A stretch of 58,248 bases of DNA, taken from assembly GCA_030539035.1 (NCBI GenBank), contig JAUNSU010000011.1, forward strand, positions 1-58,248, written 5' to 3'. Source of the stretch: Planctomycetia bacterium. GTDB taxonomy: Bacteria > Planctomycetota > Planctomycetia > Pirellulales > Thermoguttaceae. The notes beneath the pieces are model-generated. The model did no database searches, had not been told where the DNA came from, and worked only from the letters and a program-made list of their open reading frames with translations. Below, piece after piece: positions 27,761 through 36,983 of this stretch; within the stretch, counting starts at the first letter, position 1, and each line of letters starts with the position of its first letter. The translations under genes were made by a program, and so were the position numbers.

Positions 27761-29518
27761 ATGGACACGTCTTTACGAAAGCAGATCTATTTCCTTCTCA
27801 TTTTGATTTCGTCCGGGATCATGCTCGGACGGATCATTGCAACGGATAATGTCGCAGACCGATCGGTTCAAACTTATCGTCTCCAGCAGATCCCCAAGCA
27901 GCTTGCAGAAAAGAAAAAAGATCTTCAAAAAAAAGGAATCGCTCCGGAAGAGATCGACAGAAGACTTCAAAAGCTGGCGGTTTCCCTTATTCAGGATGCG
28001 CAAAAAGCGCGGCCTACTCTCAGTGCGAACGATCGAAGCCGTTGGCTCACAATTCGCGCGCTGGTCGAGCCGGATTCCCGTGTTTATCGATTCCTTCCTG
28101 TTGTGGAAAACAATTCGGTGAAGACTCCTGTTCCGACCGTTGATCTGCGGCGCAATTGCGGCTGTAATTGCGTCCAGCAGTTTAATCGGGCCAACCTCAA
28201 AGCAAAGAAATATGAGCGTCAGCTGGTTCCTTACGCGATTGACAAGGCGATGGAAACGTCCGGCTGGGATACGATCGATATGGTTAAGCATGGATTGCCG
28301 GACGAAGAATATAATCCGGAAGATCCTTTTTCCGGATACTTGTATTCGAGCAAACCTCCGCTTCTTCCGACGTTAATGGCCGTTCCCTACGGAATCCTTT
28401 ATCATACAACCGGGATCTCACTCAAAGAGGATCCCTGGTGGGCGGTTCGAATTTTACTGATCGTTCTCAATTTGATCCCTCTGATCATTTCCTGGATTCT
28501 TTTTTCCCAAATGATCGATGATCTTGGAAAGACCGACTGGGGCAGAATATTCGCGATGAGTGTGATCTGCTTTGGAACATTCGTATCTTCGTTCGCAACG
28601 ACTCTGAACAATCATCTTCCCGCCGTGGTCTGTATTACATTCGCGGTTTATGGAGTTTATCAGATCCTTTATCATGGAAGAAAAAATGTTTTCTGGTTTT
28701 TGTTTACCGGTTTTTTCGGAGCGTTTTCGGTTGTATGCGAACTTCCGGCACTTGCGGTTGCCGGGGCCATTTGCCTGATTCTGATCGTTCGTTTTCCGGC
28801 GAAGACCATTGCGATTGCGATACCTGCCGGATTACTTGTTGCCGCGGCGTTTTTCGCAGCCAATTATATTGCACACGGAACGTTTAAGCCGGCTTACGCG
28901 ATGAAAAGAGACCATATCAAGATCGCGAAAGTCGATCCTTCCCATTCCGGAGCGGTTTCTTCTTTCGATCAAAACGACTGGTATATTTACAATTACTTTC
29001 CGTCCGGCCGAATACGGGAAGCAAAGAATGCCCGGCTTTCCTATTGGGCGAATCGCGTTGGGATCGACCGCGGAGAACCGAATCCGTATGTTTATTTTTT
29101 CCATGCAACGATCGGACATCATGGTCTGTTTTCGCTTACCCCGGTCTGGATTTTCTCCATGATCGGCCTTTTCATGATCGCGTTCGGTCCTTATGATCGT
29201 CCGGTTCGGATCTTTGGATGGTCTTCGATCGGATTAACGCTTTTATTTTTCGTGTTTTATCTTACCCGGGATCAGGGCGACCGCAATTACGGCGGAATGT
29301 GCTGCGGATTGCGCTGGTTTTTCCCATTGATTCCCTTATGGATTTTTTCCATGCTCCCCTTTTTGGATCGAATCGCTTCTTCCCGCCTGATGCGGGGAAT
29401 CGCACTGATCCTCCTGATCCTTTCCATTATGTCCGTTTCCTATCCCCTTTGGAATCCCTGGTCGCATCCCTGGTTGTATCATTTTATGATCGATCGGCAA
29501 TGGATAAGCGGATTTTAA
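27761..29518 (+). CDS. Polytopic membrane protein, possible GT-C glycosyltransferase
   Basis: The 585-residue protein has one N-terminal transmembrane helix (about 8-27), a 190-residue soluble segment that includes NCGCNC near 133, and then about ten transmembrane helices (for example LLIVLNLIPLIISWILF and VCITFAVYGVYQIL). The layout is reminiscent of GT-C glycosyltransferases, which use lipid-linked sugars, but I see no clear acidic catalytic motif. It begins 40 bases after the YhaN-like gene and lies 28 bases before a WYL regulator, so cotranscription is possible. Function unknown. Confidence 0.7.
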   Translation: MDTSLRKQIYFLLILISSGIMLGRIIATDNVADRSVQTYRLQQIPKQLAEKKKDLQKKGIAPEEIDRRLQKLAVSLIQDAQKARPTLSANDRSRWLTIRALVEPDSRVYRFLPVVENNSVKTPVPTVDLRRNCGCNCVQQFNRANLKAKKYERQLVPYAIDKAMETSGWDTIDMVKHGLPDEEYNPEDPFSGYLYSSKPPLLPTLMAVPYGILYHTTGISLKEDPWWAVRILLIVLNLIPLIISWILFSQMIDDLGKTDWGRIFAMSVICFGTFVSSFATTLNNHLPAVVCITFAVYGVYQILYHGRKNVFWFLFTGFFGAFSVVCELPALAVAGAICLILIVRFPAKTIAIAIPAGLLVAAAFFAANYIAHGTFKPAYAMKRDHIKIAKVDPSHSGAVSSFDQNDWYIYNYFPSGRIREAKNARLSYWANRVGIDRGEPNPYVYFFHATIGHHGLFSLTPVWIFSMIGLFMIAFGPYDRPVRIFGWSSIGLTLLFFVFYLTRDQGDRNYGGMCCGLRWFFPLIPLWIFSMLPFLDRIASSRLMRGIALILLILSIMSVSYPLWNPWSHPWLYHFMIDRQWISGF

Positions 29519-29546
29519 ATATTGTGTTGTTTGCCCGGAGCTGTCC

Positions 29547-30569
29547 ATGGATTCTCCCGAATTTTCGCCGTTTTTCATGAAGGAATCTTCACAAATGGAC
29601 TTCATATCGAAAGATCGCGACCTTTCCCTGATCCAGATGACCTCGCTTTTGATCGTTCTGAACAAAAAACCTTCTTCGATCAGTGTGCTCTCCTCGACAC
29701 TTCGAACAACGCCTCATGTAATCCTGTATGAACTTCAGATCCTGCAAAACGCGGGTTTTCCGATCGTTCAGGATAAAACGACGAAAGATTGGACTCTCTT
29801 GAGCGATTACGGTGTCCCGCGTATTGATTTTACATTGAACGAAATTCTCTCCGTCCTTCTTTTATTTCTTCAATACGGCGACAGGATCGAAGATAAACTT
29901 TTTACAACACTCCGGAGTGCGATTTTTAAGTTGGCCGGAGCCATTTCTCCCAATTTTATGGAAAAACTGATGAATATCCAGCCCAAATTTGCGTTTAAGA
30001 ATTTCCCGAAAGAGACCGAAAACAATCAGGAGATCTTTCAAACTTTTTTTGAAGCAGTTGAACAAAAAAGAGTGGTAAAAATCGATTATCAAAGTCCGGC
30101 CGATTCCGGACCGATCCGAACTCTTTTTCATCCCTATTCCCTTTATTGCGCACGATCCTGGTATATCATCGGATACGCGGTGTTGTTCCGGGAGATCCGC
30201 ACTTTCAAGATCAACAGGGTTTTGAACATCGATGTTCTTCAGGAAACATTCGACAAACCTCAATTTTCTGTCGATGAGTATTTCGGAAACGCGTGGAATT
30301 TTATACGGGAAGGGGACAGGGATTATCATATCAGGATCCGATTCTCGCCGAAAGTCGCTCAAAATGTATCGGAGATCCATTGGCATCGGACGCAGAAAAA
30401 AGAGTGGGAAGACGATGGATCCGTTGTATTGACCTTTGATGTCTGCGGTCTGAACGAAATTTTCTGGTGGATCCTCGGATACGGCGCGGAAGCAAAAGTT
30501 CTGGAACCGGAAGAATTGCAAAACAAGATCAGGGAAGAGATCTCAAAAGCGCAAAAGATCTATGAATAA
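29547..30569 (+). CDS. WYL-domain transcriptional regulator
   Basis: GGAG (29537-29540) supports the start at 29547, giving 340 residues. The N-terminal part (about 25-90) is a helix-turn-helix (SSISVLSSTLRTTPHVILYELQILQNAGFPI). A WYL-type sensor follows at about 175-240: KIDYQSP, then PYSLYCARSWYIIGYA, with WYI in place of WYL, and ending FKINRV. WYL proteins bind nucleic acids or nucleotides and often regulate DNA-damage or defence genes. The position downstream of a nuclease-ATPase pair makes a link possible but unproven. Confidence 0.85.
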   Translation: MDSPEFSPFFMKESSQMDFISKDRDLSLIQMTSLLIVLNKKPSSISVLSSTLRTTPHVILYELQILQNAGFPIVQDKTTKDWTLLSDYGVPRIDFTLNEILSVLLLFLQYGDRIEDKLFTTLRSAIFKLAGAISPNFMEKLMNIQPKFAFKNFPKETENNQEIFQTFFEAVEQKRVVKIDYQSPADSGPIRTLFHPYSLYCARSWYIIGYAVLFREIRTFKINRVLNIDVLQETFDKPQFSVDEYFGNAWNFIREGDRDYHIRIRFSPKVAQNVSEIHWHRTQKKEWEDDGSVVLTFDVCGLNEIFWWILGYGAEAKVLEPEELQNKIREEISKAQKIYE

Positions 30570-30591
30570 TCGTCAAAAACAGGAATAAAAA

Positions 30592-30631
30592 AGGGACCGA
30601 AAAGGATAATTCCCCATTTTTTTCGGTCCCT
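30592..30631 (-). terminator. Terminator between converging genes
   Basis: Perfect 12-base arms AGGGACCGAAAA (30592-30603) and TTTTCGGTCCCT (30620-30631). The U-tract lies on the minus strand (TTTTTATTCC after the stem), so it mainly serves the McsA-like gene; the hairpin may also slow plus-strand transcription. Confidence 0.88.
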
Positions 30632-30651
30632 GGAAACTTTCGAACAGATCC

Positions 30652-31173
30652 TCAGCTTTTTTCCGCGGAAAGATCGTTGATCCGATCCCGCAGAGTGGAA
30701 GCGCGTTCATAATCTTCGATCGCGATCGCTTCGTTCATTTCTCTCTTCAATCGGATCAGCATAAGCTGGGTTTCTCCATTTCCGGCCCGGGACGGTTTTT
30801 TGCCAAGATGTTCCTGAGCCCCATGAATCTTTTGAAGAAGCGGAAGGATCTGGTTTTCAAAGACCTTATAATCATTCGGACATCCTAATCGGGCCGTCTT
30901 CCGGAAATCCTGAAAACTGATCCCGCAGACCGGACAAGTTTGAAAATCAAGTTCCTTCAATTCGTTCGTCTCTTTTTGCAAGGGAGAGAGATCATCTTCC
31001 GCGGTTTCCTGAGATTCTTCAAGATCATCTACGGAAAGACTGCTTCCCTTATCGTTCGCGTGATGGAGATATTCATCCGCGTGTTTATCGCACAGATGAA
31101 GTTCAACCGGTTTGTCCCCGGTCATCTCGGTAATGTGGAACGTTGCCGGATTATTGCATTTTTGACATTTCAT
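30652..31173 (-). CDS. McsA-like zinc-finger protein with UVR motif
   Basis: The start at 31173 follows AAAGGA; the longer frame to 31230 has no such site. The 173-residue protein begins MKCQKCNNPATFHIT with CxxC and a later CDKH, forming the first zinc site; CPVCG near 97 and C-P-N-D near 115 form the second. A C-terminal UVR motif (about 138-170) reads LKREMNEAIAIEDYERAS. This is the McsA layout, the adaptor and activator of the McsB arginine kinase that marks proteins for ClpCP. No mcsB or clpC is in the window. It lies 141 bases downstream of secA on the same strand. Confidence 0.85.
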   Translation of the reverse strand: MKCQKCNNPATFHITEMTGDKPVELHLCDKHADEYLHHANDKGSSLSVDDLEESQETAEDDLSPLQKETNELKELDFQTCPVCGISFQDFRKTARLGCPNDYKVFENQILPLLQKIHGAQEHLGKKPSRAGNGETQLMLIRLKREMNEAIAIEDYERASTLRDRINDLSAEKS

Positions 31174-31238
31174 AATTACATCCTTTATGAAAGAAACAGG
31201 ATCGTGTGATCCGGTTTTGATCTCCTTCACCGAAATGC

Positions 31239-31266
31239 CCGGGATTCCCGACTTTGCGAATCCCGG
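31239..31266. other. Perfect 9-bp inverted repeat between secA and the McsA-like gene
   Basis: CCGGGATTC (31239-31247) and GAATCCCGG (31258-31266) with a 10-base loop. No T-tract follows on either strand, so it is not a standard terminator; it may be an attenuator, processing site or operator. Confidence 0.55.
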
Positions 31267-31314
31267 AACATCCTCCGAAAAAACGTATTCAACCGATCAG
31301 TCCGTTCCGAACGA

Positions 31315-34300
31315 TCATCTTCCCTTACCGCAGCAATTCTTGAATTTTTTACCGCTTCCGCAAGGACAGGGATCATTTCTTCCAACTCGGGCGGATCGAT
31401 TGCGAATCGTCTCCACCTTATGGGATTGAGAGGCTTCAATCGCCGCGTCCTGCTGTTCCCGGATCTCGTTCGAAGGAAGGGACTCATGCCGCGCTTCCGT
31501 TTCCACCCAGGTAGAGCTGATGAAATTTTCATCCAGCTGTTCAACTCGAAAGACGTAATCGGAGACTCTTTCGTATATCGAATCCCACATCTGTTCGAAC
31601 GCCTGCATTCCCAATCGTTTGTACTCCACTTTCGGATCCATTTGCGCGTATCCATGGAAGCTGACACTCGATTTCAAACGATCCATCACCAAAAGATGTT
31701 CTTTCCACGCGGCATCCAGAATCCCGAGGATCAAATACCGTTCCACGCGGCGCATTTCGGGATTAAACCGATCTTCGATCACGCTTTCAAGCCGATCCCG
31801 AATCAGAAGGCAATCCCAATCGGCCATTTCACGCGGAGTGATCTTGTATCCGAATTCGGCATCCTGCCATTCGCACAGCTCGGCAACTTTCGGATCATTG
31901 CGATTGACCTTCACCAGATCATCAACGGTAATCCGATCATTTCTCGCGATTTTATAATCCCGCAATTTGCGTATTTTGGCGATTTCAATTTTTTCGGAAT
32001 CAAAGATATCATCGAGCTTGGCATCCATTTCATCATAATACCAATCCGCCTTCGAAGAATACTCATTACTGATTTTAAACAGGGCCTCTTCAATTTCATG
32101 CCGCTGTTTGTTCTTCAGTTCATCGACGGAAATATCGCATCCGAACCGGTTCCGCGCCAGTTCAACAGCCCGTTCCCGATCATATCGTTTTCCCAGCTGA
32201 TCGTGAATGGTGCACTGCTGGAGGAGTGCCATTACCGGAAAACGAACTTCTTTTTCCCGGTACTTTTCAAGGACCTTTTCCCGAACGGTTTCAAAGAACT
32301 TTTCCGAATCCAGATCCTTTAAGGTATCGGGATCAATATCGAGAGTAAAGTGGGTTTTGAGCCAGGCGCAGGCCGTATTGACCCCGTAATTCGGTTCCAA
32401 AAGCGGTCCACCCTGCGAGAGATCCACCGTATCAAGGAATTTATTCGCCTTATCGATCAGGAACTCGGCAATATTATCACGTCCAACTTTTTGAAGATCA
32501 TGTCCGCGAAGAGTTGTTTTCCAAAGGAAGTTCGTTGTTTTTGCCAGCGCATTCCAATTCCATTCATCCTGAGGAACATCGAGGGACAAATTTTCCTCGA
32601 CCGCATCAAGCGCTTTTGTTTCCGACATCCGACGGGCGTGATCCAGTGCGTATTCCTGAGCGGACTTGGCGTCCATTCCGCGGAACTGCTTCATCTCAAA
32701 TTCGATGCTCAGCATCTGCGTTACCCATTCCGCGTATCGTTCCGCACCGAAATTACGATCCAGAAAATGCTTTAAATGCTGTTCGAGCTGATGATCGATC
32801 ATATTTTGGATAAAGTCTTTCGTGTTTCCTCCGTCCAAAATGCGCTGGCGATAGGAATAGACTCTTTTGCGCTGCATATCCATTACTTCGTCGTATTCAA
32901 GAAGGCTTTTTCGAATATCGAAGTTTCTTTCCTCGATTTTCTTCTGGGCCCCTTCGATACGACGGGTTACCATACGGCTTTCGATCGCCTGTCCCTCTTC
33001 CATTCCGAGTCGGGTAAGGATATTTTTTACCCAATCGCCGGCAAAGATTCGGACAAGATCGTCTTCCAGAGACAAGAAGAAGCGGGAATCACCGGGATCG
33101 CCCTGTCGTCCGCATCGTCCGCGAAGCTGCAGGTCAATACGACGCGCCTCATGCCGTTCGGTTCCAATAATATGAAGACCGCCCAGGGTTCGAACGAAAT
33201 CTCCTTCCGATTTCATCTTTTCGCGATTTTCGATATCCTGAACCATTTTGCTCCACTCTTCCTGCGGAACGTCCAGACGCGTAGGATACTTCGTCTGGAA
33301 ATAAGCCCAGGCAAGGGTTTCCGGATTTCCGCCGAGAATGATGTCGGTTCCTCGGCCGGCCATATTCGTTGCGATTGTAATCGCGCCGAACCGGCCCGCC
33401 TGAGCAACGATTTCCGATTCACGTCCGATATTCTCCGGACGGGCATTCAAAACCTGATGCTTGATCCCGCGCCGGTCGAGCATGTTCGAAATCAGTTCAC
33501 TCTTTTGAATGGTAACCGTTCCGACAAGGATCGGAGCCCCATGATGCTGAATCGATTCGATCTCGCTCTTTTTGATTACGACAGATCCCTTTTCTCCTTT
33601 CGGAATAAATTCGATCTGATTGTCGTCCTCTTTGGAAATCGTTCCGAGGAGTTCGGCATCGCTTTTCACCTTTTTAACGATATCCCAACGATGAACTCTT
33701 TCAATTTCATCGACAACGGCCTTGTATTTTTCTTTTTCGGATTTATAGATCAGGTCCGGATGGCTTACACGAATCACCGGACGGTTCGGCGGAATCGCGA
33801 TCACATCCAGGTTGTAGATTTTCCAGAATTCGCTGGCTTCGGTCATCGCGGTTCCGGTCATTCCGCCCAGCTTATCATAAAGTTTAAAGAAGTTCTGCAA
33901 AGTAATGGTCGCAAGGGTCTGATTTTCCTCTTTGACCTTGACCCCTTCCTTTGCTTCAACAGCCTGATGAAGTCCATCGCTCCAGCTTCGGCCTTCCATC
34001 AGACGTCCGGTAAATTCATCGACGATTACGATTTCCCCGTTTTTGATTACGTAATTCACATCTCTTTTGTAAAGATGATGAGCTTTCAGAGAATTATCGA
34101 TCAGATGAGGCCAGTGCATATTGCCGAGCGTATAAAAGCTTTCGACTCCGGCGAGTTTTTCGGCCCGTCGAACACCTTCATCGGTAAGATTGGTCGTATG
34201 ATCTTTTTCATCGACCTTGAAATCGACATCTTTTGTAAGCTGACGGGCAATATCATCGGCGACCTTGTATCGGGTAACATCATCACTGGAAGGTCCGGCA

Positions 34301-35061
34301 ATAATCAAAGGCGTTCGGGCTTCGTCGATCAAAATATTATCGACTTCGTCGACGATCGCGTAATGAAGCCGGCCTTGCGACTGCTGCGATTCCGATGAAA
34401 AGCGTTCATCACCCCGCCGCGCCGATCGCATATTGTCCCGAAGATAGTCGAATCCGAACTCATTATTCGTTCCGTAAGTAATATCGCAGGAATAGGCGTG
34501 CTGCCGGTCGGCCGTTGACATGTTGCTCTGAATCGCGCCAACGGTTAATCCCAGCGCCATGTAGAGCGGCCCCATCCATTCCATATCCCGCCGCGCCAGA
34601 TAATCGTTGACGGTAACGACATGAACGCCTTTACCTTCCAACGCATTCAAATAAGCGGGAAGTGTTGCAACAAGCGTTTTTCCTTCCCCGGTCATCATTT
34701 CCGCGATCGCGCCCGTATGAAGGACAATTCCGCCGATGAGCTGAACATCGTAATGCCGAAGACCCAGTACCCGGGAACTCGCTTCCCGGCAAACCGCAAA
34801 CGCTTCGTTCAAAATGTCGTCCAGCGTTTCTCCGGAATGAAGACGCTTTTTGAATAATTCCGTCTGCTGCCGGAGCTCCTCCATACTCATCGCTTTATAT
34901 TTCGGTTCCAGAGCGTTGATCGCTTCGACCCTCGGCTGAAGGGTTTTAATGAACCGCGCATTCGACGACCCAAAAAATGAGGTAACCGTTTTTTCCACCG
35001 CTCGGGATATCCCTGTGAAAAAATCGCAAATCAGCTCCCAAATACGTTCCAAAATTTCCAT
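31315..35061 (-). CDS. secA: Preprotein translocase ATPase SecA
   Basis: SecA drives proteins through SecYEG. Walker A is GEGKT (125-129, in EMMTGEGKTL), the DEAD-type Walker B region is IVDEVDNILIDEARTPL near 240, and the second motor domain has TNMAGRGTDIILGG. The C-terminus is a zinc-binding SEC-C tail with NDPCPCGSGKKF and NCCGKGR. At 1248 residues it is far longer than the 900 typical of proteobacteria; much of the extra length lies in the second half (between the helicase core and the scaffold) and looks native for Planctomycetota. The start at 35061 has AAGGAAG upstream. Confidence 0.97.
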   Translation of the reverse strand: MEILERIWELICDFFTGISRAVEKTVTSFFGSSNARFIKTLQPRVEAINALEPKYKAMSMEELRQQTELFKKRLHSGETLDDILNEAFAVCREASSRVLGLRHYDVQLIGGIVLHTGAIAEMMTGEGKTLVATLPAYLNALEGKGVHVVTVNDYLARRDMEWMGPLYMALGLTVGAIQSNMSTADRQHAYSCDITYGTNNEFGFDYLRDNMRSARRGDERFSSESQQSQGRLHYAIVDEVDNILIDEARTPLIIAGPSSDDVTRYKVADDIARQLTKDVDFKVDEKDHTTNLTDEGVRRAEKLAGVESFYTLGNMHWPHLIDNSLKAHHLYKRDVNYVIKNGEIVIVDEFTGRLMEGRSWSDGLHQAVEAKEGVKVKEENQTLATITLQNFFKLYDKLGGMTGTAMTEASEFWKIYNLDVIAIPPNRPVIRVSHPDLIYKSEKEKYKAVVDEIERVHRWDIVKKVKSDAELLGTISKEDDNQIEFIPKGEKGSVVIKKSEIESIQHHGAPILVGTVTIQKSELISNMLDRRGIKHQVLNARPENIGRESEIVAQAGRFGAITIATNMAGRGTDIILGGNPETLAWAYFQTKYPTRLDVPQEEWSKMVQDIENREKMKSEGDFVRTLGGLHIIGTERHEARRIDLQLRGRCGRQGDPGDSRFFLSLEDDLVRIFAGDWVKNILTRLGMEEGQAIESRMVTRRIEGAQKKIEERNFDIRKSLLEYDEVMDMQRKRVYSYRQRILDGGNTKDFIQNMIDHQLEQHLKHFLDRNFGAERYAEWVTQMLSIEFEMKQFRGMDAKSAQEYALDHARRMSETKALDAVEENLSLDVPQDEWNWNALAKTTNFLWKTTLRGHDLQKVGRDNIAEFLIDKANKFLDTVDLSQGGPLLEPNYGVNTACAWLKTHFTLDIDPDTLKDLDSEKFFETVREKVLEKYREKEVRFPVMALLQQCTIHDQLGKRYDRERAVELARNRFGCDISVDELKNKQRHEIEEALFKISNEYSSKADWYYDEMDAKLDDIFDSEKIEIAKIRKLRDYKIARNDRITVDDLVKVNRNDPKVAELCEWQDAEFGYKITPREMADWDCLLIRDRLESVIEDRFNPEMRRVERYLILGILDAAWKEHLLVMDRLKSSVSFHGYAQMDPKVEYKRLGMQAFEQMWDSIYERVSDYVFRVEQLDENFISSTWVETEARHESLPSNEIREQQDAAIEASQSHKVETIRNRSARVGRNDPCPCGSGKKFKNCCGKGR

Positions 35062-35528
35062 TTTTATATCTTCCTTAACCCTCGGGGCATTTTATTTTAT
35101 TCTATGATTCCAAGCCTTTGTAAAATTTCTCTCTTAGTATCTAAATATAGAAATAAAGGCATTATAAGTTTACCTTCAAGCGGGGATTTGGTCAAGGTAG
35201 ATCTTGAATAATTTATCCTTTCCCCCAATTTTTTATTTTTCGCACTTTATTACCAATATGGGACATTTTCTCGTGGATAATCCCTTTCTTTTTTTCTTAA
35301 AAAGAGATATAATAGAATGATTCGAAATATTTATCTTTCCCATACTGTAATAATATTTTTGTTTGGCACCACGGATGATACGGATAAACACGGATGAAAT
35401 CCATATAAGATTCGGGGCTGATATTTTTGATGAAAACGTGTTTTTACCAAAAAAGTACCCGTGAAAATCCAGTGGTTTCAAAATCGGTTATTTACAGTTT
35501 GAGAATCTTTAAAATTCAGGACAAAAAT
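35062..35528. other. Divergent intergenic region secA / S41 protease
   Basis: It holds TATAAT-like hexamers on both strands (minus strand at 35161-35166 for secA, plus strand 35308-35313 for the protease), neither with a good -35. At about 35370-35396 it contains three spaced copies of an ACGGAT core (CCACGGATGATACGGATAAA and on). No gene is seen; an in-frame extension of the protease to 35427 lacks a ribosome site. Confidence 0.5.
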
Positions 35529-36983
35529 ATGCCCAAAAGACACTGTATTCTGTTTTTCTTCGTGTTTTTTCTTTCTCTTTTTCTTGCTTCGCGATCCGCG
35601 CTTCACGAAAGAGTCTTTCTCTATGTCCTGCATCAAATAGAATCGGAAGCCCTGGAACCGGTTAAAAAGGACGAACTGCTTGCCGGAGCGTTCGTTGGAA
35701 TGGTTCAAACCGCTCCCGATTATCCCTATACTTCCTGGTTGCCTTTGAAAGAAAAGATCGAGTACGAAGGTGAGCTTCAGGGAAAAATCGGGGGAATCGG
35801 TATTTTTCACCTTCGCAAGGAATTGCCGTCCGGTGAATTTTCCTTTATTCCGCTCCCCGCAACGCCTGCATCGAAAGCCGGATTGCAATACGGCGACCGG
35901 ATCGTAAAAGTGGATAATACGGATGTTTCCAAGTACCCCATCATGGAAATTCTCGGTCTGCTCCGGGGAGATCAGGGAACTTCCGTCTCCCTGTCGATTC
36001 GCCGTCCGGGATCCAAAGAACTGAAAAACATCAAAATTGTCCGTGATACGATTCAGCAAGAGATCATTTGCGGCGATTACCGGAATCCGGACGGATCCTG
36101 GAATTTTACCTTGGAAGATGATCCATCCATCGGATATATAAAAATCACTCAATTTGCAGATCTTACTGTTCCCCTTTTCGATTTGGCGGTCAATTCGATT
36201 GTAAAAAAGGAGGCTAAGGGAATTATTCTTGATTTTCGCGGAAATCCAGGCGGCTTTTTACCGGCGGCTGCGGGGATCTGTGATTATTTTCTCCCCGCCG
36301 GCTCGAAAATAGTAACCACCCGGCGCAGAGACGGATCGGTCAAAAGAGAATTTTTCGCTTCCGCGAAAAAAAAAGTCGATCTTCCCCTCGTTGTTCTAAT
36401 CGATGAAGGAAGCGCCAGCGCGTCGGAAATTGTTTCCGCCTGTTTACAGGATTACAAAAGAGCCGCAATCGTCGGATCCCGATCTTATGGGAAAGGGACT
36501 GTTCAGGAACTTTTTCCGCTTCCTTGCGGGATGGGTCTTCTCCGATTGACCGACGCCAGTTTTTGGCGCCCGTCGGGTGTTCCGCTCCATCGTTTTCATA
36601 ATTCCAAAGATTCCGATCCCTGGGGCGTTCATCCTGATCCGAACAATGAGATCCCCCTTTCCGAATTTCAGAGCATCGTTCTCCGTTGGATTCAGGATCT
36701 GCGCGGATCTCTGGACGCAGATCAGGCCAAGTTGGCAATCGCCAATGTTTTAAAAGAAATGGAATCCTTCCGGAAACGCGTGCAATCCGCAAAAACGAAA
36801 ATCGAATTGAAGAAGATCTATCAGGATTTCGGTTTGCCCTACAGTGAGGAGCAAAATCCGGAATCGGAATCGAAGACAGATCAGAAAAAAACCTTCGAGC
36901 TTCCTGATTTGAAACTCGAAGGCAAAGATCCGCGATTTGATCCGCAGCTGGATCGCGCGATTCAGGTTCTGAAAAATCAATAG
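35529..36983 (+). CDS. S41 carboxy-terminal processing protease with PDZ domain
   Basis: The start at 35529 follows an AGGA site and puts a membrane-targeting helix at residues 5-22 (CILFFFVFFLSLFLA). A PDZ domain covers about 75-185 (GGIGIFHL and GDRIVKVDNTDV). The S41 core shows SIGYIKITQF and ILDFRGNPGG, then GSASASEI and SYGKGTVQ. By analogy with CtpA the nucleophile is Ser297 and the general base Lys322, 25 residues apart as in the family. The protein should cleave or trim envelope proteins at their C-termini. It overlaps the converging GH5 gene by seven bases. Confidence 0.93.
   Translation: MPKRHCILFFFVFFLSLFLASRSALHERVFLYVLHQIESEALEPVKKDELLAGAFVGMVQTAPDYPYTSWLPLKEKIEYEGELQGKIGGIGIFHLRKELPSGEFSFIPLPATPASKAGLQYGDRIVKVDNTDVSKYPIMEILGLLRGDQGTSVSLSIRRPGSKELKNIKIVRDTIQQEIICGDYRNPDGSWNFTLEDDPSIGYIKITQFADLTVPLFDLAVNSIVKKEAKGIILDFRGNPGGFLPAAAGICDYFLPAGSKIVTTRRRDGSVKREFFASAKKKVDLPLVVLIDEGSASASEIVSACLQDYKRAAIVGSRSYGKGTVQELFPLPCGMGLLRLTDASFWRPSGVPLHRFHNSKDSDPWGVHPDPNNEIPLSEFQSIVLRWIQDLRGSLDADQAKLAIANVLKEMESFRKRVQSAKTKIELKKIYQDFGLPYSEEQNPESESKTDQKKTFELPDLKLEGKDPRFDPQLDRAIQVLKNQ

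Noticed and set aside
26035..27768. 577-codon minus-strand ORF over the YhaN-like C-terminus
   Set aside because: Its Phe/Leu/Val-rich start is the complement of the Asp/Glu tail, giving false transmembrane segments.
31239..31266. Rho-independent terminator of secA
   Set aside because: Perfect stem but no T-tract on either strand; listed as a hairpin only.
32776..34398. 540-codon plus-strand ORF opposite secA
   Set aside because: It mirrors the codon pattern of secA, has no ribosome site and no recognisable domain; secA motifs on the other strand are certain.
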